Source of the DNA: Cupriavidus oxalaticus
GTDB taxonomy: Bacteria > Pseudomonadota > Gammaproteobacteria > Burkholderiales > Burkholderiaceae
Length of the DNA: 64,000 bases
Direction of reading: 5' to 3'
Assembly (NCBI RefSeq): GCF_016894385.1
Contig: NZ_CP069812.1
Coordinates: 3,224,001 to 3,288,000, forward strand
The notes under the pieces were generated by a model. It had not been told where the DNA came from. It saw nothing but the letters and a program-made list of their open reading frames with translations, and did no database searches. Shown here piece by piece: positions 53,218-61,826 of this stretch (the stretch's first letter is position 1; each line of letters begins with the position of its first letter). Made by a program: the position numbers and the translations under genes.

Positions 53218-54390
53218 ATGATCCGCGACGCCGCCCGCATGCAAGCCCTGCTTGCCGACCTCCGCCAGTTCGTCCTCAACACCTGCATTCCGCTCGAAGC
53301 CGACATCGACCGCAACGACGTCATCCCCGAACCGGTGGTCGACGCCATGCGACAACTCGGATTGTTCGGACACAGCATCCCCGAAGCCTACGGCGGCGCG
53401 GGGCTGACGTCCGAAGAACTGACGCTCGTCAACATCGAAGTCTCGCAGGCCGCCACCGTCTTCCGCGCGCGCTTCGGCGGCAACACCGGCATCGCCTCCG
53501 AGTCGCTGGTCGTCGACGGCACCGAAGCGCAGAAGACGCGCTACCTGCCGCGGCTTGCCTCGGGCGAGCTGACCGGCTGCTTCGCGCTGACCGAGCCCGA
53601 AGCCGGATCCGACGCCACTTCTCTGCTGACATCGGCCCGGCGCGACGGTGACCATTACGTGCTGAACGGCAGCAAATGCTTCATCACCAACGCGCCGGTC
53701 GCCGACCTGTTCACCGTGTTCGCCCGTACCGACTCCGATACCCCCGGCGCGCACGGCATCAGCGCCTTCCTGGTCGAACGCGGCACGCCCGGCATCAGCA
53801 CCGGCGAACCGGAACGCAAGATGGGCCAGCACGGCTCCCCGGTGGGCGATGTCTACCTGCAGGACTGTCGCGTGTCCGCGACTGCCATCGTCGGCGGCCA
53901 GCCCGGCGTGGGCTTCAAGACGGCGATGAAGGCGCTCAACAAGCAACGCATCAACCTGGCCGGCCTGTGCATCGGCCCCGCCATCCGCCTGGTGGACGAG
54001 ATGGTGCGCTACGCCAGCCAGCGGCGCCAGTTCGGCAAGCCCATCGCCGATTACCAGCTGGTTCAGCAAATGATTGCCGACAGCAACACCGACATCCACG
54101 CCGCGCGCGCGCTGGTACTGGAAACCGCCCGCCGCCGCGACAACGGCGAGGACGTGACCATGGAGGCATCGATGTGCAAGCTGTTCGCCTCTGAAATGTG
54201 CGGACGCGTGGCGGATCGCGCGGTGCAGATCTTTGGCGGCAGCGGCTATATGGCGCGTACGGTGGCGGAGCGGTTTTATCGCGATGTGCGGCTGTTCCGC
54301 TTGTATGAGGGGACCACGCAGATCCACCAGCTGAACATTGCAAAAAGGACGATGCAGGCGCGGGAGGGGGTGCTGGGACAGGTGGGGTAA
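53218..54390 (+). CDS. acyl-CoA dehydrogenase
   Basis: A 390-residue flavoprotein that introduces a double bond between C2 and C3 of an acyl-CoA. The ATG at 53218 gives MIRDAARMQALLADLRQFVL. FAD and substrate motifs are CFALTEPEAGSD, YVLNGSKCFITNAP (signature 1) and RRQFGKPIADYQLVQQM. The catalytic Glu lies in RLYEGTTQIHQLNIAKR near residue 369. It follows the Bug gene by 62 bases and belongs with the CoA transferase/IclR module. Confidence 0.92.
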   Translation: MIRDAARMQALLADLRQFVLNTCIPLEADIDRNDVIPEPVVDAMRQLGLFGHSIPEAYGGAGLTSEELTLVNIEVSQAATVFRARFGGNTGIASESLVVDGTEAQKTRYLPRLASGELTGCFALTEPEAGSDATSLLTSARRDGDHYVLNGSKCFITNAPVADLFTVFARTDSDTPGAHGISAFLVERGTPGISTGEPERKMGQHGSPVGDVYLQDCRVSATAIVGGQPGVGFKTAMKALNKQRINLAGLCIGPAIRLVDEMVRYASQRRQFGKPIADYQLVQQMIADSNTDIHAARALVLETARRRDNGEDVTMEASMCKLFASEMCGRVADRAVQIFGGSGYMARTVAERFYRDVRLFRLYEGTTQIHQLNIAKRTMQAREGVLGQVG

Positions 54391-54451
54391 CGTTTGGCGC
54401 CTGGGGCGGCGGAGGGGGCCGCCTCCCGTAGGCTACCGATGCATCCAATAC

Positions 54452-54946
54452 CTATTCACGGCTGAAGTCCGGCGACAGCGCAATCATGATTGCCTCGTCT
54501 GCCGAATACAGATCGGGAATCACCGCCTTCGTTACCGCGCCCAGCGTCGACGTATAGATCCGCTGCGCCACATTGTCCGTCCGCGTCGTGATCATCACGC
54601 CTTTGATCCTTGCCCCGCGCTTCTCAAGCTCACAAGCGACCTGTGGCAATGACTGCCCGATAAGCGCGCGCGCAATGCCCCTGCCCCGGTTCTCGGGAAG
54701 CACCGCCATCTGCTCCAACTCGAGGACGACTTCCTCACGGAAGCCGCTTTTCTCGGTCCACTGGATGTAGCCGACGAGCCTCCCGTCCTCAACTGCGACA
54801 AAGTAACGGATACGTGGATAGGCGGCAGCGTTGCAGGATATCCAGAGCAGTGATTCCAGCTGACGCGGAAATGCGACTTGATGAATCGCTGCGACATGCT
54901 CTATGTCGTTGGCGACCAAAGGACGGACGGAAGTGACTTGACTCAT
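54452..54946 (-). CDS. GNAT-family N-acetyltransferase
   Basis: A 164-residue acetyltransferase. The acetyl-CoA-binding motif A is in LEQMAVLPENRGRGIARALIGQSL (RGxGIAxxL) near residue 85. The N-terminal half has the GNAT beta-strand YFVAVEDGRLVGYIQWT. The substrate is unknown. It is transcribed convergently with the acyl-CoA dehydrogenase and divergently from the second GNAT gene. Confidence 0.83.
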   Translation of the reverse strand: MSQVTSVRPLVANDIEHVAAIHQVAFPRQLESLLWISCNAAAYPRIRYFVAVEDGRLVGYIQWTEKSGFREEVVLELEQMAVLPENRGRGIARALIGQSLPQVACELEKRGARIKGVMITTRTDNVAQRIYTSTLGAVTKAVIPDLYSADEAIMIALSPDFSRE

Positions 54947-55161
54947 AAGGTTTGCAGGTTACGCGCAGAATCAAGCTGCCTGCAGGCCATAGCGAGACCG
55001 AAAACGTCTGTCAGATTCAGCACGATTTGCGCGCACCGCACCATCTATGCGTGCGGTCAACGAACCGACAGCCGCTTGATTCCTGCAAAGCGAAGCGTAC
55101 ACCGACGGAACGGATCCTAGTGCGCAATAATGATCGTGCCTGACTCCCCACCGAAGCCGCC

Positions 55162-55665
55162 ATGTCCACACCATTGATCCACTCGGCACGCCTCGCCCTG
55201 ATCCCCTTCTCCGGCGCCGATGCCGACGAGGTTTGGCCTTGCATCACGCCAACCCTAGCCCGCTACATGGAATGGGAACCCGCCCCATCCCCTGCGGCAT
55301 TCCGCGACGTCTCGCAAGACTGGCTGCCGGCCATGGACGACGGATCGGATTTCGTCTTTACTATCCGCCGGGCCAGCGATGGCCATTTCCTGGGACTGGC
55401 CGGGCTGCATCGTGCCGATACGCCGGCACCGGAATTCGGCATCTGGATCCGGGAAGACGCCCACGGCCACGGCTATGGAATGGAGGCCGTGCTGGCGGTG
55501 AAGGACTGGGCGATGGCGGCCCTGCAGCCGTTGCGGTTTATCTACCCGGTGGCGGAAGAGAACTGGGCCAGCCGGCGGATTCCGGAGGCGATGGGCGGCG
55601 TGCTGGTGGACAGCCAGCCTGCGCCGAAGTATGTGCGGCTGATTTATGAAGTGCCAGCGCGGTGA
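55162..55665 (+). CDS. GNAT-family N-acetyltransferase (RimJ/RimL-like)
   Basis: A 167-residue acetyltransferase of the protein N-terminal type. It begins with the SARLALIPFSGADADEVWPCI strand-helix. Later are FLGLAGLHRADTPAPEFGIWIRED and a modified motif A in GHGYGMEAVLAVKDWAM (GxGxGxEA). The C-terminus is NWASRRIPEAMGGVL with the conserved N-x-x-S pattern. The target is unknown. A perfect 14-bp hairpin follows. Confidence 0.8.
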   Translation: MSTPLIHSARLALIPFSGADADEVWPCITPTLARYMEWEPAPSPAAFRDVSQDWLPAMDDGSDFVFTIRRASDGHFLGLAGLHRADTPAPEFGIWIREDAHGHGYGMEAVLAVKDWAMAALQPLRFIYPVAEENWASRRIPEAMGGVLVDSQPAPKYVRLIYEVPAR

Positions 55666-55723
55666 TGCCGGGCACACGGCCGGATGCCGCTAAGGCGACG
55701 GAAGCCGAGCCACGGTAAACGAT

Positions 55724-55761
55724 AATGGCCCGGCGCGGACCATCATTCGCGCCGGGCCATT
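55724..55761. terminator. strong hairpin between convergent GNAT and crotonase genes
   Basis: A 14-bp perfect stem AATGGCCCGGCGCG / CGCGCCGGGCCATT with a 10-base loop. There is no T-run, so it may end transcripts with help or act as a shared barrier. Confidence 0.6.
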
Positions 55762-55769
55762 CAGAACAT

Positions 55770-56615
55770 CTAACGCCCCTTCCACTCGGGCGGCCGCCGC
55801 CCCACAAACGCTTCCACCCCTTCCCGGAAGTCTTCGCTCCCGTAGCACAAGCGCACCAGATCATCGGTATCGGCCACCGCCTCCACCGTCTGCCGCCGCA
55901 ATGCCTCCTTGACGACCGTCTGCGTAACCGGCGCCAGCGCGGCGAGCCGGCTGCATAGCGCAGCGACCTCGCTCTCCAGCGACTCGGCAGCATGGATGCC
56001 TTCCAGGAATCCGCACGCCAACGCCGCATCGGCATCCAGGATCTGCGCCAGCAGCAGCATGCGCCGCACCGGCTGCAAGCCCCACGCCGCGCGCAGCTTG
56101 GCGAGGTTCTGCGCCGACAGCGTGTTGCCGAGTGTCTTGGCGATCGGCACGCCGAAGCGGGCCTTGGGCGTCGCCACGCGGAAGTCGCAGGCAGTCGCGA
56201 TGGCCAGCCCGCCGCCCACCGCCCAGCCCTCGATGACGGCCACGGTCGGCATCGGCAGTTGTTCGACCAGGCGGATGCCCTCGTCAATGCGCGCTTCGTA
56301 CGCGACCCCGTCATCGCCGTTCGAGAATTGCCGGAACTGCGCGATGTCAGTGCCCGCGACAAAGGCCTCCCCGCCCTCCCCGCGCAGCACCACCACGCGC
56401 ACGCCCGCGCTGCCATCCGCCGCGAGCGCGCGGCAGTGCGTGGCGAGTTGCTCGTACATCGCCCACGTCATCGCGTTGCGCGCGGCCGGGCGGTCGAAGG
56501 TCAGCGTCGCGACCTGCCCCTGCACCGTCAGCCGGACTTGCCCGTCGTTGCCAGCACCGCCTTCGCGCTGGCTCGACCCGGATTGACCGCCTCCCGGCGG
56601 CACCGCGGCGTTCAT
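55770..56615 (-). CDS. enoyl-CoA hydratase/isomerase-family protein (crotonase)
   Basis: A 281-residue crotonase-fold protein. The oxyanion-hole strand GGEAFVAGTDIAQFRQF and the core AVIEGWAVGGGLAIATACDFRVATPKARFGVP are recognisable. The second hydratase Glu, normally in a FGxPE step, is replaced by Ile (RFGVPIAKTLG), and the first Glu position reads as Ala/Thr, so classical hydration is doubtful and another crotonase activity is likelier. The ATG at 56615 overlaps the CoA transferase stop (ATGA), so the two are coupled. Confidence 0.85.
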   Translation of the reverse strand: MNAAVPPGGGQSGSSQREGGAGNDGQVRLTVQGQVATLTFDRPAARNAMTWAMYEQLATHCRALAADGSAGVRVVVLRGEGGEAFVAGTDIAQFRQFSNGDDGVAYEARIDEGIRLVEQLPMPTVAVIEGWAVGGGLAIATACDFRVATPKARFGVPIAKTLGNTLSAQNLAKLRAAWGLQPVRRMLLLAQILDADAALACGFLEGIHAAESLESEVAALCSRLAALAPVTQTVVKEALRRQTVEAVADTDDLVRLCYGSEDFREGVEAFVGRRPPEWKGR

Positions 56616-57847
56616 GCGCCGAAGGCGCCGGCCGCGGCCAGCGACTGCTGTTCGTCCTTCGACAGTCCCAGCTCGGCCAGGATCTCTTCCGTATGCTGGC
56701 CCAGCAGCGGCGGCGGACGGCGGACCTGCTGCGGCGTGCCGCCCATCTTCACCGCGAAGCCGATATTGGGCACCTTGCCCTCGATCGGGTGATCGATCTC
56801 GATGCGCATCTGGCGGTGGCGGCCGTGCTCGCTGTCGAAGGCCTGCGGGTAGGTCAGGATCGGGCCGGCCGGGATGCCGACTTCGAGCAGCTGTTCGATC
56901 CAGTAATCGCTGGTCTGCGTGGCGAAGCTCTCCTCCAGCGCGGCGATCAGTGCCTGCCGGTTGGCGAGCCGCAGCGACACGGTGGCAAAGCGCTCGTCCT
57001 TGAGCAGGTCTTGCCGGTCCAGCGTGTTGCACAGCAGCTGCCACAGCTTCTGGTTGGTGGCGCCCATCACAAAGTAGCCGTCGGCCGCCTTCATCGCCTG
57101 GTACGGCGCGCTCATGCGGTTGGCCGTGCCCAGCGGCTCGGGCTCGCGGCCCGTGCCCCAGTACTCGCAGGTGTCCCACACCGAGAACGCCAGCGCGGAG
57201 TCGAACAGCGACGCGTCGACATACTGTCCCTTCCCCGTCTCCCTGGCGCCGATATAGGCCGACAGCATGCCGTAGGTCGCGAACAGCGCGCAGCCGATAT
57301 CGGCCACCGGCACGCCCGCCTTCACCGGCGCGCCGCCCGGGTAGCCGGTCACGCTCATCACGCCCGACATGGCCTGCGCCATCAAGTCGAAGCCGGGCCG
57401 CGTGGCCCACGGCCCGCTCTGGCCGAAGCCCGAGATGCTGCAGTAGACCAGCTTCGGATTGATCTTGCTGAGCGTCTCGTAGTCGATCCCCAGGCGCTTC
57501 ATCACGCCGGGGCGGTAGTTCTCCACCAGGATATCGGCCGATTCCGCCAGGCGATAGAGCACCTGCCGGCCGGACTCGGTCTTCAGGTCCAACGTGACGC
57601 TGCGCTTGTTGCGGTTCATATTGAGGAAGCCCATGCTGTCCGGGCCCTTCATCTTGAACCCCATCGACCCGCGCGTCTGGTCGCCGCCGTCGGGCGGTTC
57701 GATCTTGATCACGTCGGCGCCGAGGTCAGCCAGCAGCATGCAGGCGTAGGGGCCGGCCATGACCTGGCTGACGTCGAGCACGCGCACGCCGGACAGCGGC
57801 AGTTTGGCCTCAGGCGCTTGCGCGCGGGAATCGGTGAAATCGGTCAT
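56612..57847 (-). CDS. CaiB/BaiF-type CoA transferase
   Basis: A 411-residue family III CoA transferase. The core is GVRVLDVSQVMAGPYACMLLADLGADVIKIEPP near residue 20, then MNRNKRSVTLDLKTESGRQVL and ILVENYRPGVMKRLGIDY. The catalytic Asp is in GVPVADIGCALFATYG near residue 169. The ATG at 57847 gives MTDFTDSRAQ. It lies between a Bug protein gene and the crotonase gene, so the three may act in one acid-activation pathway. Confidence 0.92.
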   Translation of the reverse strand: MTDFTDSRAQAPEAKLPLSGVRVLDVSQVMAGPYACMLLADLGADVIKIEPPDGGDQTRGSMGFKMKGPDSMGFLNMNRNKRSVTLDLKTESGRQVLYRLAESADILVENYRPGVMKRLGIDYETLSKINPKLVYCSISGFGQSGPWATRPGFDLMAQAMSGVMSVTGYPGGAPVKAGVPVADIGCALFATYGMLSAYIGARETGKGQYVDASLFDSALAFSVWDTCEYWGTGREPEPLGTANRMSAPYQAMKAADGYFVMGATNQKLWQLLCNTLDRQDLLKDERFATVSLRLANRQALIAALEESFATQTSDYWIEQLLEVGIPAGPILTYPQAFDSEHGRHRQMRIEIDHPIEGKVPNIGFAVKMGGTPQQVRRPPPLLGQHTEEILAELGLSKDEQQSLAAAGAFGA

Positions 57848-57918
57848 CGGGTGCTTCCTGGGGAATTCGATAAGTCGGTCGATAAGTCGGCGTGCGTGGG
57901 TGCGACGGTTCCTCGCCA

Positions 57919-58887
57919 TCAGCTCTCGGCCTTCACGCCGGCGTCCTTCACGACCTTGGCCCACTTGTTGGACTCGGACGCGATAAAGGCGCCGAACTGC
58001 TGGTTCGTGCCGCCGGAATCCTCGGCGCCAAAGCTCTTGAGCCGCTCGGCCACGTCGGGCATCGCCAGCACGCGGTTGACGTCCGCATTCATGCGCTGCA
58101 CCAGCGCCGGCGACATGCCCTTCGGCCCCACCAGGCCGTACCACGACGCCGCATCCAGGCCGGGGAAGCCCGACTCCGCCAGCGTCGGCACATTGGGATG
58201 GCTGGCCGCGCGCTTGAGCCGCGTCTGCGCGATCGCGATCACCTTGCCCTGCTGGATAAAGGGCGTGGCGGCAGTCATGGTGTCGAACGCATAGTCGATC
58301 TGGCCGCCCATCAGGTCCGCCACCAGCGGGCCCGAGCCCTTGTACGGGACGTGCACCACGTCGATCCTGGCCTGCATCCGGAACATCTCCAGCGCCAGGT
58401 GCTGCGCCGAGCCGATGCCGGACGAACCGAAGGAGATCTTGCCCGGGTTCTTGCGGCACAACGCCACGATGTCCGAAACGGTCCGCACCTTCTGTTCCGG
58501 ACGGCAGGTCAGCATATTGGGCGTAACGCCCACCATCGAAATCGGCGTGAAGTCGGCGCGGGGGTCGTACTTGACGTCCAGCAGCGCCGGGGCAATCGCA
58601 TGGCTGTTGACATGCGCCATCAGCAGCGTGGTGCCGTCAGGAGGCTGCTTGGCCACATAGGCGGCGGCGATCGCGCCGGTCGCGCCGGGCTTGTTTTCCA
58701 CAAGCACGCTGGTATTCCACATGACCCCGAGCTTCTGCCCGATCACGCGCGCCAGCACGTCAGTGCCGCCACCGGGGGCAAAACCCACCACGATGCGCAC
58801 CGGCCCTTGCACGTCAGCGGCGGCGCGCGCCAGGCCGGGCATCGCCAGTCCGGCCGCCGCGGCCAGGATGAATTGTCTGCGCTGCAT
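57919..58887 (-). CDS. Bug-family periplasmic substrate-binding protein (TctC-like)
   Basis: A 322-residue periplasmic binding protein. The signal (MQRRQFILAAAAGLAMPGLARA) is followed by PVRIVVGFAPGGGTDVLARVIGQ, VLVENKPGATGAIAAAYVAKQPPDG and VPYKGSGPLVADLMGGQIDYAFD. It is the first gene after the LysR regulator on the same strand and probably feeds the CoA transferase/crotonase pair downstream. Confidence 0.9.
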   Translation of the reverse strand: MQRRQFILAAAAGLAMPGLARAAADVQGPVRIVVGFAPGGGTDVLARVIGQKLGVMWNTSVLVENKPGATGAIAAAYVAKQPPDGTTLLMAHVNSHAIAPALLDVKYDPRADFTPISMVGVTPNMLTCRPEQKVRTVSDIVALCRKNPGKISFGSSGIGSAQHLALEMFRMQARIDVVHVPYKGSGPLVADLMGGQIDYAFDTMTAATPFIQQGKVIAIAQTRLKRAASHPNVPTLAESGFPGLDAASWYGLVGPKGMSPALVQRMNADVNRVLAMPDVAERLKSFGAEDSGGTNQQFGAFIASESNKWAKVVKDAGVKAES

Positions 58888-58953
58888 TGTGTGTCTCCGT
58901 AGTACTAATCGTTATGGAGCCATCTTGCGCAATGCGGGCGCCGCGGGCTATCG

Positions 58954-59889
58954 CTATTTTGGGGATTCTGGTTTCGCGTTTTGCGCAAGCACTTCCAGGA
59001 CGCTGAGCGCGGCGGAGGAAAGTGCGCCATGGGGCCGGTGGCACAGCACGAATTGCCGCTGCGCCCAGGTTTCGGCGATCGGTAGCCGCACGAAGCGGCT
59101 GCCACCGGCCACCTCGCGCGCAATGGCCTCCGGCATCACGCCGCCGCCCAGGTTCTGGGCCACCAGCGCGGCAATGCTGTCGAAGCCGCCGACGCGCATG
59201 CGCATATGCAGCACGCGGCCCGCCTCCTCCGCCAGCCGCTCCAGGCCGATCGAGATCGCCGAGCTCTCGCCGAGCACGATCAGGTCGCAGTCCAGCACGT
59301 CTTCCGTCGTGACCTGCTTGCGCTTCGCCAGCGCATGGCCGCGCGCCACCACCAGCACCAGCCGGTCGCTGCGATAGGGCGCGGTCGGCAGGTCGATCAT
59401 GCCCAGGCTGCCCTCGTAGATGCCGATGTCCACGGTACCGCGGCGCAGCGACTGCTGGACTTCCTCGCTGTTCATTTCCTGCAGGTCGATGCGGACGCCG
59501 GGGCAGGCGGTGGCGCAGCGCTGGATGTCGAAGGGAAGGAACTGGATGACCGCGGACTTTGGCGCCGCCACCCGCACCACGCCCAGGTCGCCGCCGACGA
59601 AGGAGGCGGCGTCGTCCTGCATGCGCTGGACGGTGTGGGTGATGCCGCGGGCATGGGCCAGCAGGGCGCGGCCGGCCTCGGTCAGGGCCATGCCGTGGGG
59701 GAGGCGTTCGAACAGGGAGACGCCTAGTTGGGATTCGAGTTCGAGGATGCGGCGGGAGGCGGCTGCCGCGGCCAGATGCAGGCGTTCGGCGCCGCGGGTG
59801 ATGCTGCCCTGGTCGGAGACGGCGATGAAGAGTTGGATGGTGGTGAGGTCGAAGTGGAGGCGGGAGGTGCGTGGGGCCGAGGATGTCAC
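58954..59889 (-). CDS. LysR-family transcriptional regulator
   Basis: A 311-residue regulator with the winged helix-turn-helix in TTIQLFIAVSDQGSITRGAERLHLAAAAASRRILELESQLG (residues ~16-56) and an effector domain (LFERLPHGMALTEAGRALL and later the substrate-sensing core). Unlike the usual divergent layout it points the same way as the Bug, CoA transferase and crotonase genes, so it may be the first gene of their operon. The inducer is unknown. Confidence 0.9.
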   Translation of the reverse strand: MTSSAPRTSRLHFDLTTIQLFIAVSDQGSITRGAERLHLAAAAASRRILELESQLGVSLFERLPHGMALTEAGRALLAHARGITHTVQRMQDDAASFVGGDLGVVRVAAPKSAVIQFLPFDIQRCATACPGVRIDLQEMNSEEVQQSLRRGTVDIGIYEGSLGMIDLPTAPYRSDRLVLVVARGHALAKRKQVTTEDVLDCDLIVLGESSAISIGLERLAEEAGRVLHMRMRVGGFDSIAALVAQNLGGGVMPEAIAREVAGGSRFVRLPIAETWAQRQFVLCHRPHGALSSAALSVLEVLAQNAKPESPK

Positions 59890-60083
59890 GATGGACCGTG
59901 CTTAGGTAGGCGGGCTACCGATGAGGGAAGTGGAAACCGTTTCGAGCGCCTTGGAATGCGGTGCACCGGGCCGTTTGATTTTCGCCTCATCGAGCGGGGT
60001 AGGCAACTGCGGATTTCCCGCGCTCCCTGCGTTCCAGCCGGACTCGCCTTTGCCATTATCATCACGACACCCTTGGTCACTTG

Positions 60084-60860
60084 ATGAGCAAATCGATGAG
60101 CGTACCAGTCCCTGCTGCCGAATCCCGTATTGCCGTACTTGTCGACTGCGATAACACGACACCGGAAATTCTGGAGTACGCCCTCCGAGTCGTTGCCCAG
60201 TTTGGACGCGTTGTTCTCCGCCGTGGCTATGGCAATCAGAACGCGCTTGGCAAAACGTGGCAGGAGGCGCTGGTTCGCCAGGCTTTTACGCCGTGCCTAC
60301 AGTATCAATACGCGGCCGGCAAGAACACCGCCGACATTGCATTGGCGCTGGACGCACTGGAAGCCATGTTTGACCACCGGGCCGACAAGTTTGGCCTCGT
60401 CACCAGCGATTCAGACTTTGCCTATCTCTGCCGAAAGCTCCGAGAGCGTGGAGCGACGGTTTGCATCGTTGGCGAGTCCAAGACGCCGGAAGCGCTTCGC
60501 AATGCCAGCGACCAGTTTTTCGAATGGAAGCCGGCCCCAGCGGCGGAAGCTGAGACGCCTGCCGGTGCGCCGATCCAGCTGAAGCCTGAGCAGCCAAAAC
60601 AGCCAGTAGTCAAACGGCGACCAAGGTTTGTGGTGGAAGCCATCGCCTTGCTTGCGAGCAACACGTCTGAGGGCCGCGTGCATCTGAGCGCGTTGGGACA
60701 GTATCTCAAGCGGACCGACCCCAGCTTTTCGCCCGCCACCTACGGACATTCAGGACTGGTCGATATGCTTCAGACGTACGACCTCCTGGCGCTGAGAAGA
60801 GAGACCGGTGGTCACTACACGGTTGGACTGGCTGAAATGGCATTGAGCGATGCAAGCTGA
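60084..60860 (+). CDS. NYN-domain protein with C-terminal LOTUS/OST-HTH domain
   Basis: A 258-residue protein with an N-terminal NYN (PIN-like) nuclease fold: the acidic metal residues are visible in VLVDCDNTTPEI (near residue 19-30), NTADIALALDALEAM and LVTSDSDFAYLCRKLRERG. A Pro/Glu linker is followed by a LOTUS/OST-HTH domain (VVEAIALLASNTSEGRVHLSALGQYLKRTDPSF ... GGHYTVGLAEM), which in other proteins binds RNA or G4 structures. Together this suggests RNA cleavage or decay. The ATG at 60084 is preferred to the TTG at 60081. It may be a stand-alone RNase or a defence gene. Confidence 0.82.
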   Translation: MSKSMSVPVPAAESRIAVLVDCDNTTPEILEYALRVVAQFGRVVLRRGYGNQNALGKTWQEALVRQAFTPCLQYQYAAGKNTADIALALDALEAMFDHRADKFGLVTSDSDFAYLCRKLRERGATVCIVGESKTPEALRNASDQFFEWKPAPAAEAETPAGAPIQLKPEQPKQPVVKRRPRFVVEAIALLASNTSEGRVHLSALGQYLKRTDPSFSPATYGHSGLVDMLQTYDLLALRRETGGHYTVGLAEMALSDAS

Positions 60861-60981
60861 TCGGTCGCGGCAGCGTTACGGCGGCGGCGGATTGGTTCGC
60901 TAATGATACTGAGTCCAGAGCCCAAAGTTAACAGCAACGCTACTCCGCCCGTGGGGGTGTACTTCACAGCGTCACCCTGAT

Positions 60982-61010
60982 TTGTGTACCAACGCCGTTA
61001 CAGTTACATA
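60982..61010 (+). promoter_or_regulatory. possible promoter of the AT-rich HEPN gene
   Basis: TTGTGT (60982-60987), a 17-base spacer and TACATA (61005-61010) lie 44 bases before the start codon in an AT-rich stretch. Confidence 0.35.
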
Positions 61011-61053
61011 ATGAATATAGAGCGTCAATCACCCAACCTCACCAAGCATTCAC

Positions 61054-61826
61054 ATGCAACTTGAAAAACTAAGAAGAAATGATGTAGGCGATTTTTTGGC
61101 ATGGATTCCGTCACTAGGCGAGGATGCCACATCTCATCTCACATATATTCAATTTTCGCAACTCGCCTTTTACTATAGCGCCGAACAAATCGAACAACTA
61201 GAATTCTCAACCAATCACATTAGGCAAGGTAACGCCCCTCAATCGGCGATTGGAATGTGGTTCATATCGATCGAAGCTTATATAAACTCCATTATTAGAA
61301 TTTGCTGTCTAACCAAAAGATTGTCCTTCGATGAAATAAAAACAAAAGATTTCGGACATAGAATTAAATCACTTCTAGAAATTCTGGAAATAGATCGCAG
61401 AAAATTTTACAGAAACACCTTCCAAAAGCTAGAAGAGTTCAAGCAATATAGAAATGAACTATTTCACGACCGAACAAATGACAAATCTTTAACATTTCAA
61501 AAAACTGCTTTTAGCGGGAACCCGATGCGCGCAAATCAAGTGGACGTCATGCAGGCAGCAAATATTGCGATCGACGTATTCCATTCACTCAGGCACGTTA
61601 TACCGAGACTAGACCTGATGCCGCAGATTATGGCGACCAAGGAGGATTCCTTTTTTTATGCAAAACTTGACCTTCTTTATCACGAGGTACTTAGACCACA
61701 TTTCTTATTCGCCCTCAAAAAACACTCATTGACTTCAGGAATTGAGCTAGACACTAACGCTTCCATTCTTCAAGAGAGCTCAATATTCTCCGCCACCCCC
61801 GTCGAAATTATTGTGAAGGCAATCCC
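61054..61826 (+). pseudogene. HEPN-domain gene, 5' part (interrupted by an insertion sequence)
   Basis: The first 257 codons and most of codon 258 of an AT-rich gene (far below the GC content of its neighbours) whose product carries an RNELFH motif (residues 133-138), the Rx4H signature of HEPN RNases and toxins. The protein begins MQLEKLRRNDVGDFLAWIPS and has a helical HEPN-like body (FWISIEAYINSIIRICCL, RHVIPRLDLMPQIM). It is split after codon 257 by an IS element. The rest of the gene continues at 63312; joined over the duplicated target it is an uninterrupted 305-codon frame. Function is presumably RNA-targeting or defence, inferred only from the motif. Confidence 0.8.
61818..61826 (+). 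repeat. left copy of the 9-bp target-site duplication
   Basis: GGCAATCCC at 61818-61826, repeated at 63303-63311 beyond the element. Nine bases is the duplication length of the Tn5/IS50 group. Confidence 0.9.
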
